Both the position numbers and the translations under genes were made by a program. Shown here one piece after another: positions 25,656 to 35,790 of a DNA stretch of 64,000 bases. Source of the DNA: Paraspadella gotoi. Taxonomy: Eukaryota; Chaetognatha. Where the stretch lies: positions 2,497,631-2,561,630 of the forward strand of contig CM119264.1 in the NCBI GenBank assembly GCA_051294375.1, written 5' to 3'. Below the pieces are notes generated by a model. That model had not been told where the DNA came from. It searched no databases and saw nothing but the letters and a program-made list of their open reading frames with translations. How positions within the stretch are numbered: position 1 is the first letter of the stretch; the number at the start of each line of letters is the position of its first letter.

Positions 25656-27190
25656 ATGGCGCTCGCGACGTCGATTCGCCTTCGGCACCTGATTTTCTTC
25701 GCCGTCGCTTTTTATTCTTTCGTCGCTTCAACAAAAGGCGAATTCGCTGTCGGAAACGACGACGACGACGACGACGACAACGACGACGTCGACGAACGAG
25801 CGACGACGACGACGACAACGTCGCCCTTAGGGTCACAGACTCGTCTGAAAGACAATTTCCAATTTGGGTAAGAGTTTCTTCCGCTCAGGAAAAGGCGCGC
25901 GGTCTTGAAGACGTGTGGTCTAAAAGGCGAGCAGTCTTAAATGCGTTTGGTCTTAAAGGCGTGTGGTCTTAAAGGCATATAGTCCTCAAGACGTGTCATG
26001 GATCGGTCTTAAAGTAGTCTTAAAAGTAAGAGATCTTAAAGGCGCGTGATCTTAAAGATGTGATGTCGTAAAGATACGTGGTCCTAATGGTGTGTGTGTC
26101 TTAAAGCAGCACAATCCTAATACTTAACGGATGCACCGCGCAGTCCTAAGTCCGTGCTGATGTAAAGGCGCGCAGTCTAAAAGACGCGCGGTCTTAAAGG
26201 GGCTCAAACTCGAGACAAATTGGTCTTTTCTTCTCGCGTTTAGAAATTTGGAAAATGGGGTGACGGAGCCGAAGATTAGTTTCGACTACAACGACATTCG
26301 CTACGACGAGCGATCGTTACGCAGGTCCTTCGCCATCTCCCTTTAAAAATTGTTTAATTCTCTACGATTAAAGTTTTTACAAAATTAAAAACTTGTTTTC
26401 TCGAAAAATCAGTTTTGCGGAAACAACGGATGAAAGACGGGCAAATTATAGATTGACTCCCGGTGATTATCATTTTTTTAAAATATTATCGAAATTTATA
26501 ATACGTTTTGATTGATTATCTTCGCATTTCCTACGACAAGAATTTTTTTTGAAGAATACGATTAAGACTAATCATTTATTCGTTCTTTCCTTCCCTTAAT
26601 TGCGCGAAAAATTCAATTAACAAACCTGGAACAGCGAAAAGACAACGCAGCACTTCCGCTGAAAAATACAAGCGTTCGCGCGGTGACAGCGCCTCGAGCG
26701 GGAAAAAAAGAAAGTTCGTGAAGGAACGACGGAAGAACAAAAGGTGCTTTCGAAAAATCATTAAAAAAAATGGAGGAAAAAAAAACACATTAAGAAAATA
26801 TTGGAAAACGAGATTAAATTATTTCTTGTCGGTGATTGAATATAACCTCTAAAGCAATGGCGATTAATTTTATACACCCTGTATGGGGAAAAGAAGGTCC
26901 CCATTAAGTTTTTGAGTACCGAGACCTAAACTCGGGCCTCGAGTCATTGAGGAAGATTGGTTTTTAGCCGGGCCAGAGTGTGGGGGGGGAGAGGGGGGTT
27001 GGACCGCGTTGTGGGGGTTTGTTAGAGAGTGTGTATGGGTGGAGACTCTGGAGAGAGTAAGGTATCTCTCGAGAAAGAAGGCGAGGTTGGTATCTGGTTG
27101 GAGAGGAGAGAGGGAACTCAAAAAATATGACCTGCCCGCGCTTTTTACCCGTGATGTTATGGATGCCATTAAGGGAACGAGAGGCGAGAA

Positions 27191-27270
<80 letters not shown>

Positions 27271-27996
27271 TGAGAAGAGGAAGATGAGAGATGAGAGAAA
27301 CAAGGGGCCAAAATACCATTTTGGTTTTTTTGTTAGCTTTGGTTTTCAAAAATAGTTTGAACAACGTAATTTTTTTTTACATAAAATCAAAGACGAAAAA
27401 TTTTTTTTTTTAGAAAAAAATATCGGAATTCAGTCAATAACATCATCGACGGAACGACATCTCCCGTCGACGTTGCTGCTGCTGCTACTGCTGCTGCGGC
27501 AACAACTGGGACTACAAATGGTAAACAAAAACAAATTATACGTAATATCGATTTTTCTGAAACATACAGTTAGTTTTTTTTCCATTATTTTTTCTCCTTT
27601 GTTTTTTACTTCTATATTTTTCCTTTCTTTATTCTGCTTTCTATTTTTATTCTGTTTTCCTTCCATTCCATTCCATTTCTGTTTTTTCGGTTTTCAAATA
27701 ACCTTTTTCACGCTCCATTTTTTTTCTGCTCCGGAAATGAGTTTTCAATCATAGCTATTTTTTTCTCCTTACACTCGACGTATTTTGTCTTCCACCCATC
27801 CCCGGTCCATTCCCGGGTCCGATTCTCGGTCCGATCCCCGGTCCGATCTCCTGTCCCATCCCCTATCGGTCCAGTCCCAACTTTGATCTATGTTTCGATT
27901 CTGACTTCGTCTTCAAGCGGGCACTAACGTTTTAGTAGTATATCAATTCTAAATATAATTGCAATAAATTCATTTTCCCCTCTCTCTCTCTCTCTT

Positions 27997-28053
<57 letters not shown>

Positions 28054-28169
28054 TTCCATGCACCACCCTCATCCGCCACGTCCCCTCCTGGGGCGACTTC
28101 TCTCTCGGAGAAGAAAAAAGTTTCCTTCTTTGAGGACAAAACGACGACACCGACGACGACCGACGACAC

Positions 28170-28200
<31 letters not shown>

Positions 28201-29481
28201 TACGACGGCGACGACGACGACGACTTCAACTCCCCCGCCAGGATTGTTTGACTCTTCCACCCGTTTGTCGCCTCGAGCGAGAATGAGATCTGATTCGAAA
28301 AAAGGCGGGAAAATCGATCCGAAGAACAAGAAAATGTAAGAATAGGGAGAAGGATTATAATTTAAAAATTATTATATAATTTGAGTTTATAAAATAATCA
28401 AATTTAATTAAAACCTCTTTTGACAGTTTCATTTTTCATGAGGTTACATTCCAATTTTCGGCTTTTAAATTATTATCTAACGCCTATCTATCACTTGGCT
28501 AACAATTTTGGCCAAAAGTTAACTTATTTTCAATCACGTTCCAATTCTGTAAAATAACTTTCGATTAATTATTAATAATTAATAATAATTGATAATTAAT
28601 AATTAATTATTAATAATTAATAATAATTAATTATTAATAATTATTAATTTATTAATTAATAATTTTTAACCTTTAATTCTCCTGTTAAGGCAGAGTCGAA
28701 AATTCTCCGTCGCTATGCAAGTACACGTTTTTCGTTTGGGACGCAGACGGCGCTGAAGTCGGTTGCGCCGCTAAACAAAAAGACATCGACGATGAAAACG
28801 ACGACGACGACGAATCTCAAGAGGAAATTAGGAGAAAAAAGAGAAAATACAATCGGGATTATGACGCCTCTGACGGTGAGAAAGCTGAGAGTAAAATCAG
28901 GTTTTTATTGTTAAAAGCTCATTTAACATTAAATTAATACAGCTTAGTAAAGCAGCGATGTTCTCATATCTTATCAGTTTATGAAATTGGTAATACCAAT
29001 TATTTGACACTGAAGATCGGGCTGCTTTTCATTTTGTTATTATGTCACACCGGAAACAAAGACTAAATTTTGAATTAAAGTTTTTTATACAATCTTTGCT
29101 TCATTCACATTATTTTAATTTTTCGTTTAAATCAGTTTATTAACTTCATATCCAACATTCAATTTTTGACACCCGACTTTGAAACGAAAGGATTACGATA
29201 TGGCAACGTATTATACAATAGACTTTATTTAATTCTTCAGTTGACTTCACTTGACTCCTCTTCCCTCTTCAATTCCTTCCTCGATCCTTCAGGCTACACC
29301 AAACGAGAGACGGACGAGAAGCTCGAAGATCTCCGCCTTTTCCTTCAAGATCTCCTCGCGCAGAAGTTAGAAAATCAAGAGATTCGATTCCAGCGGAAAA
29401 TGGGAGCGAAGACTAGACCGGCGCGCTGGAGAGAGAGAGAGAGAGAAGAGAGAGAGAGACAGAGAGAGAAGAGAGAGAGAG

Positions 29482-29551
<70 letters not shown>

Positions 29552-31026
29552 GGCATATGAGAGAAGAGAGAGATGAGAGAGAGACTGAAGGAGAGAGAGA
29601 GGAGAGAAAGAGAGAAAGAGAGAAAGAGAGAGAGAGAGGTAAAATTCATTGCGATAAAGGTGAGCTAATAGAAGAAAATTAAACATACATTAAGATTATT
29701 CTCGTTTATCTTCATTTTTTTATTATAGTTAATATCTTTTGTCGTTGTTGTTGTAATTTTTTTCAGTTGAGAATTTCTCAGAAAAGGTTCCATCAATGAG
29801 TCGCGCCGAAGTCTTCAAGATTCTCATGGACGAGGGTCTCTTGCGTGATTCGTCCAACGCGAAAGGTCTTACTCATTTTCTCCGGTTTTATTTGTTAAGA
29901 GAGAAATTGTTAAAATTAAAATTGTATTTTTATCCCAAACGAAGAAAATACTCCAACGATCTCGACCAAACAAGAGAGCATCGCGGTCCCGAAGAAACTA
30001 GCGCCCTCTGCAGGTCGTCAAACTCGTTTTAATTTTTTTAAAACTATTTTTAAATACATTAGATAGTAAAGATTACTAACTTTTGAACTAAAGTTGAAAT
30101 CGTTTGCTCATTTCTCCCATTTTTTTTCTCATCGGTAAGAAAAAAAATTATTTTCACAATATTTTCGCTTTAAAATTTTCCCTGAAATCCTAAAAAGATT
30201 TTTATTTAAATTTAACGTTAAAAAATCCCCAACTTCCAAATGAATCGAGCTTCACTTTTTCGCTTTGATTTTTTTGCACAATAAATCACCGCTTTTTTTT
30301 CACGTGACTCCAAAGTAAATAAACATTAGTTTATTATTATTTGTTTGTAACTTTCAGTTTCGTTGGATATTGACCCCGTGAGAAATCGTGAATTATCAAA
30401 ATTACGAAGAAACAGAGAAAAAGTTGTTTTCAAAGACAAAAAAGGTTTGGAATGAAGTTACGAAGTGAGATTTTTGTTATCGGTTATAATTTGAACACTA
30501 GGAATACAAATAAGGAAGAACTAAAGGCGTTTGATTATTATTTATCAGTAACATAAAATTAAATTAATAATCTTCCCTTGGAGAGAATTGTATTTAAAAT
30601 TTTAAAAAATTTACGCCTCTTGGAGACGAGTAGTTAAAATCACAAATATATATTTTCCTTGTTTTTTTGTTTTTTTTTTTAAATCGATGAAATCTAATCC
30701 CTCCTTCTCAGAGCGCCATCTTCCAGATCCTCCTCCGCCGCCGAGTTCCTCCGACGTGTTGCGTCGCCTCGACGCTGGAGGGACGATCGACTCGAAGACG
30801 ATGAAGGCTGTCGAAGAGAAGTTGGAAGAGCTCGAGGATTACTATTTCTACGCCAAGGAATTGTCGGAGAAGGTATTTATCTATCTATCTGTCTGTCTGT
30901 CTGTCTATATATCTATCTATCTATCTATCTATCTATCTTATCTATCTATCTATCCTATCTACTCTATCTATCTATCTATATATCTTGTCTCTATCTATCT
31001 ATCGTCTATCTTTCTATCTATCTATC

Positions 31027-31096
<70 letters not shown>

Positions 31097-31167
31097 TTAA
31101 TAAGATTTTTGGGCCTTCCTTTCTTTCTTTCTTTCTTTCTTTCTTTTTTCTTTCTTCTATAATGTAT

Positions 31168-31234
<67 letters not shown>

Positions 31235-32595
31235 CTCTCTCTCCATTCCTCTCTTTTTCAGATCGATCAACTGGAGTCTGAGAACGAAGGTTTGCGACAG
31301 ACGACGAAAGAAATTCTCCGCTTTCAAGAAAATCTCGACGGATGTCCGAGCAAAGGTTCGACTCGGTTCTTTGTGTCGGTTTTTATTAAAAATGTAATTA
31401 ATTAAATTAATTTAATTTATTTCTAACATGCCTGTCCAAAGCCTGTCCAAAGTCACGGGCTAGCTTATTTATTAAATGAATAGATAAATTTTATATTGGT
31501 TGTACCAAATTTCATGAGATTACACAATTTAATCATGAGCAACTTATTAAGCGAAGAAAGACAGTATTGTAAAAAAATGATTACAGCTTTTCCTCGTTGC
31601 TATAGAAACAACGGAGCGGATGTTGACCGAAATCGGACGACGGATTTTTGGAGAAAAATTCGAGGAAGAAGGGAAGACGTCGTCGACGACGTCGTCGACG
31701 ACGACGACATCCGAGGAAATGGAGAGTGAGGACTAAGGGTGACATCGACGTAACAAGACATTTATTAGTGTACAGATTTTACTATTCGCACTTTTTTTTT
31801 TCTCGTCAATTTCAGAATTAATGTACATGATGGAGAGCGTAAATAACACGTTGAAAAAGTTGAAGGTTAGAAAGGTTTGACATTTTGCGCAGTGAAGACT
31901 CATGGTATTTTACTATAACGAGCCTTAATAAAATTTCTTTTATTATTTTTTGTTTTGACTTAAAAGGTCGACAACATTTATTTACGTCAACGAGCGGACA
32001 AACTCGAAATTCAGTTGGCGAAAATTAACTCTTTGGAAAATGAAATTGAAGTAAGCTAACGAAATTTCTCATTATAAAGTTATAAATATATTAATATAAG
32101 CATTATATAATATATATAATCTAAAAATTATAGCCTTATTTTTAAGGAGTTCCCCAACGGAGCGAGGGACGCCCAGATTTCTTCTCGCAACGAAGTCAAA
32201 AATGACAATGACAACAAGGTCTACAAAGAGCAAAAGTTGCCAAACGGTGATTAATTTAAATATAACTTGTTTTGGAAACGGCACACGTCTGATAATTCTA
32301 AATAATTCTAAATAATTCTAAATAATTCCTAATAAATTTCGTTTTTTTAATTTATTCCCCATTTTTTCTTCTTTTCTGATAACGCCCCTTGTTCTTTTGT
32401 CAGACTGTTCGGACCTGCCAATTGGGTCACCTACCGGAGTCTACGAAATTCAACCCGACTTCCATGGAACAAAGGAGCATCGCCAAAGCCGTCCCAACTT
32501 GAGTTTTCGGGTCTTTTGCGAAAATTATTTGGGTATTTTTTTTTTTTTTTTACTGTGCTTCTCTTCTTAGATGTCCTCAAGTCTCTCTCCTCTCT

Positions 32596-32664
<69 letters not shown>

Positions 32665-34556
32665 AATCTCTCCAAAGGTCGAATGTGGACTGTGATCCAG
32701 CGACGCGTTGCGCCCAACGACCCGGCCGCCCTCCCGCCGCCGGCCTTCGATCAGACGTGGGACGCTTACAAAAGAGGCTTCGGGAATTTAGAGGGAGTGA
32801 GTGGAACATTGGACTTTGGACATTGGACTTTGACAATGACAATGACGGTGCCAGTGACTATCGAACTTTTCACGACATTTGATGACATATGTAGTTGACG
32901 CAATTTGTATAAACGACAAAGGATAAAACAATAACAAGAAAATTTCAAAAAAAGCCACAAGGGACTAATCCAAAAAATCCATAATCTTAGATTTTTTTCA
33001 GGAATTTTGGATCGGGAACGAGGTTCTTCACGCTTTGACGGACACTCGATCGCGGGCGTCTTCGTCGTCGTCGTCGTCGTCTCTCGTCCTCCATGTGGAC
33101 ATGACGTCTTGGAACGGATCCCGTTTCTTCGCGGAATATGACGATTTTTGGTTGGATGGAGAAGAGAGACTCTATCAGGTCAGGGGATTGGTAGACGTCG
33201 TCGTCATCGTTGTCGTCGTCTGCATCATAATCAACATCTTTGTTGTCATCGTCGTCGTCATCGTCGTCATCTTTATTGTCGTCTTTGTCGTCTTTGTTGT
33301 CATCTTCATCATCACAATTGTCTTCTTCGTCTTTCCCTCGTTTCAGATCCACGCGTCGAATTATCGCGGCAACGCTGGCGATGGCCTCATTTGCGGCGAA
33401 GACCGCGACGACGATCGCCGCTACGGCGAAGACCGCAACGACGATCGCCGCTACGGCGAAGACCGCAACGACGATCGCCGCTACGGCGAAAACCGCGACG
33501 AAGAATTGATCGGCGGCGAATCGAAGGGGAAAGAATTCGTCCCTAATCGTTTCGTCGCCAAAGATTACCCAGTCTTTCCGGGTGGGTCGGAGGCTGTGGT
33601 TGTGGGCAGTGGGCAGTGGGCAGTAGAGGGTGGTAAGCGAGCTGCCGGCTGTGGTCGCTAAGATCTAAGCAGTGAACGGTTGGCAATGGGCAGTGGAGGG
33701 TGGTAAATGGGCTGCTAGTTGTGGTCGGTAATATCTAAGCAGTGGATGGTTTGAAGTGGACAACAGTCCAACGGCACAGGACCGTGGTCCAATTTGGGGT
33801 AAATTGTGTCGAAATTTACTAATTTGAATTGATGTATTAGTTTGAGTTTATGAAATTAAGGAGCGACGGAAGAAGGATCATCGTCGTTCACGAAGTTGAT
33901 GCAAGGCGCCTGGTGGTTTCCCTCTTGTCCTGGTGAATCATTAAGTTTTTATAATTTAATTTAATTTTATAATTTATAAATTGAAGGGAGTCTTGTAAAA
34001 ACAGACGAATAAACTTTTTCAAGTATTATTAGTATATTATTGTTTGTTTTCAGTTTTGAACCAAACCTTTTTGGGGGGAATTTTACAATTTTAATTCAAG
34101 TTAATCTACGATATTTTCTGTCTATGACTAAAAAAAAAAAGGCAAATGGCCTAGTGTAAAGGTTAGGAACCATAATGATAATATTCACTCATGATTTTCA
34201 TTGATATACTTAATACTTTTCCAATTTGCAATGTCTGCAATGATCCTTAATTGTTTGAATTTTATTTTTAGTGCCATTAGTGCAATTAGTCTTGCTCAAT
34301 ACTCATTTATTGTTTAAATGTCATATTGTTTCAAATCGTTTAATCTTCTTATTGTCTTAATTGTCAAATTGTCTCTTTTATTTCAGAAAAAAAATAATTT
34401 TTTTTTGATTTCCCTTTTTTTTTCCTTTCAGGAACTCATCTGAACTCTAACATCATTTGGCTCCGTAATTGGCTCGACTCTGTCCAACACATCAGATCCT
34501 CAACAATGAAGTTTAGTCCCAAAGAATCTCCCAGATGGCGCGAGGGAACGACATGA
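25656..34556 (+). CDS. Secreted coiled-coil protein with C-terminal fibrinogen-related domain (about 21 exons)
   Basis: Exons: 25656-25867, 26244-26324, 27414-27520, 28242-28335, 28694-28875, 29293 to about 29415 (donor uncertain), 29767-29865, 29945-30013, 30358-30444, 30712-30872, 31262-31355, 31606-31725, 31816-31865, 31967-32050, 32147-32246, 32404-32532, 32678-32796, 33002-33178, 33347-33581, 33861-33932, 34432-34556. Phases agree throughout except at exon 6. An N-terminal signal (LIFFAVAFYSFVAS) precedes a poly-Asp tract. Exons 10-14 have coiled-coil heptads (EEKLEELEDYYFYAKELSEK, KLEIQLAKINSLENEIE). The fibrinogen domain starts DCSDLPIGSPTGVYEI, with WTVIQRR, TWDAYKRGFGNLEGEFWIG, NYRGNAGDG and QGAWWFPSCPGTHLN. 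The architecture resembles angiopoietin-like and ficolin-like invertebrate proteins, but the ligand is unknown. The small exons 4 and 8 rest on phase and splice signals only. Confidence 0.82.
25880..26215. repeat. Imperfect minisatellite in intron 1 of the fibrinogen-domain gene
   Basis: The word GGTCTTAAAGGCGNG(T)G recurs at irregular 16-22 base spacing roughly 15 times, drifting to variants such as AGTCCTAAG and GATCTTAAAG. It is present in both copies of the duplicated block (second copy near 44665-45000). It fills most of intron 1. No coding role is evident. Confidence 0.8.
27190..27280. repeat. (GA)n microsatellite, intron 2 of the fibrinogen-domain gene
   Basis: A nearly pure GA run with a few GAG interruptions. 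The corresponding part of the second copy (about 46030-46165) is shorter and scrambled, as expected if one or both copies are poorly resolved here. Confidence 0.85.
27976..28050. repeat. (CT)n microsatellite, intron 3 of the fibrinogen-domain gene
   Basis: A CT run of about 75 bases is followed by a (GAC)n-type trinucleotide tract at 28142-28222, directly upstream of the exon 4 acceptor. Confidence 0.85.
29425..29640. repeat. (GA)n microsatellite directly after fibrinogen-gene exon 6
   Basis: About 215 bases of GA repeat start immediately at the 3' end of exon 6. Read in frame it would encode an Arg-Glu run ending in a stop at 29576. No GT donor is visible before it in this copy. The second copy has ACG followed by GTGAGAGAG at about 48475, which looks like the real donor. 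Confidence 0.8.
30881..31255. repeat. (TCTA)n and (CT)n compound microsatellite, fibrinogen-gene intron 10
   Basis: TCTA repeats occupy about 30881-31095, then a TTTC run at 31120-31155, then CT repeats to 31243. The intron ends at the acceptor TTTTTCAG before 31262. Confidence 0.9.
32576..32666. repeat. (CT)n microsatellite, fibrinogen-gene intron 16
   Basis: A broken CT repeat serves as a very long polypyrimidine tract upstream of the acceptor CCAAAG at 32671-32677. Confidence 0.85.
33391..33497 (+). repeat. 30-base coding tandem repeat inside the fibrinogen domain
   Basis: Four adjacent 30-base units encode GEDRDDDRRY, GEDRNDDRRY, GEDRNDDRRY and a degenerate GENRDEELIG. They lie between the conserved NYRGNAGDG and the downstream AWWFPSC motif, where fibrinogen domains normally carry a calcium-binding loop. 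Units are nearly identical at DNA level, which points to recent expansion. Confidence 0.85.
33595..33765. repeat. Two-copy tandem repeat of about 85 bases, fibrinogen-gene intron 19
   Basis: The unit contains GGGCAGTGGAGGGTGGTAA, GCTGC and ATCTAAGCAGTG and occurs twice, preceded by short GGGCAGT repeats. It is intronic and also present, with errors, at about 52865-53035. Confidence 0.75.
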
Positions 34557-35075
34557 CGTGACATGACATCACATAACGATACACGATGATATAAATTCAC
34601 AAAATAAGACAATTTTTTTGTCGTTTAATTTAGGAACTGTTTTGTACATGTCGACCGACGAAAAGTAAATCATATTAAAAAAAAATATCTAAATTTATTT
34701 CGTTGACACGGTCCAAATTTGATGTTGACTTTGCGAACGCAAACTTTATCTCTCGTTTTCTAAATTTGTCGTTCTGATCGTTTTAAGTCTTGTTGTGTGT
34801 GAGAAAAACCAACTGTTATTCTGTCCACTTACGTTTTACCCAAAACTTATACGAAATTTTAAAAAAAGTACTTAAAAAATCCAATAAATGTAGCAATCTT
34901 GCCTTACAGATTATGAATTTTTAATGATTATCTCGAAATGTAAAATTGATTTTGATTGATTTGATTGTTTTACAAATCGATTGTTAATTCATTGCAGTGT
35001 TTTTTTTTTTTTTAACATTCCACAAAAACCGAAGTCAAATTAAAAAAAAAAGAAAAAAGTTTTTTCCCTTTTTTC
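34557..35075. other. Convergent 3' ends: fibrinogen-domain gene and protease gene
   Basis: About 520 bases separate two stop codons that face each other. The stretch is AT-rich with candidate polyadenylation words AATAAA at 34883-34888 on the plus strand. No additional exon is visible. Confidence 0.5.
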
Positions 35076-35757
35076 TCACAAGTTGCACTTTTGTTTCGGG
35101 ACGAGGGTGAACTTTTCCTCCACGCCAATCTTCGTGGCGCAGAGGGTGGCGCCGGCGCCATGCTTATGCCACGTGTCGACGCCATCGGCTTTGAGACGCA
35201 GATAATAGGTCCGACCGGAAGAAGGATGAAGATGGGCGAAGGAGATGGAACCGTCGGGGTTAGAGATGATTTCGAATTGGGCGTTCGGTCTGGGAAAAAG
35301 TGGAAGGAGATGGGGAAGTAGGAAAGCGGTTGCCGTTGGAGGTATTTAAAACTAAGGATGGGAAATAATAATTAATATCGTGGCGAAAATAATACGTTTC
35401 TCTCTTCTCTCTCTGTCTCGCGCTTTAGTTTCTTATCACGTCAAATTCTTTTTTAACTAAAATAATGAAAATATAGTTAAAGGTTTCCTCAAAATATAAA
35501 TGAAAATGTAGGGAAAATAAAATAAACTTCTGGGATTCAAACACATAGTTAAAATAACAATTTTAATTCGTCGCCCTCTCCCGGTTGCCAGATTAAACAC
35601 GCGAATTTTTTGGCGTCAAATTTAAGTTTTTTTTTCCCCAGAGAATAAGACTTTTTCTTGGTTCCCTTTTTGGGTAGTTTAAAAATACTTAAATATATTC
35701 TTCTGTACAAGAGTTAAAACTATTTTTCTGTATTAGAGTTAGTTGGCAGGAATTAGA

Positions 35758-35790
<33 letters not shown>

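Noticed and set aside
28058-28339. A 93-residue frame with a Thr run
   Set aside because: It arises from CT and GAC microsatellites; only the part after the acceptor at 28241, in another phase relation, is kept as exon 4.
28560-28660. AT-rich palindromic run of TAATTAATAATT words
   Set aside because: Simple low-complexity sequence inside an intron; no sign of an origin or a structured RNA.
34780-34920. Possible third relative of the foldback element (CTGTCCACTTACGTTTT)
   Set aside because: Only one short word matches; the flanks do not align, so chance similarity cannot be excluded.
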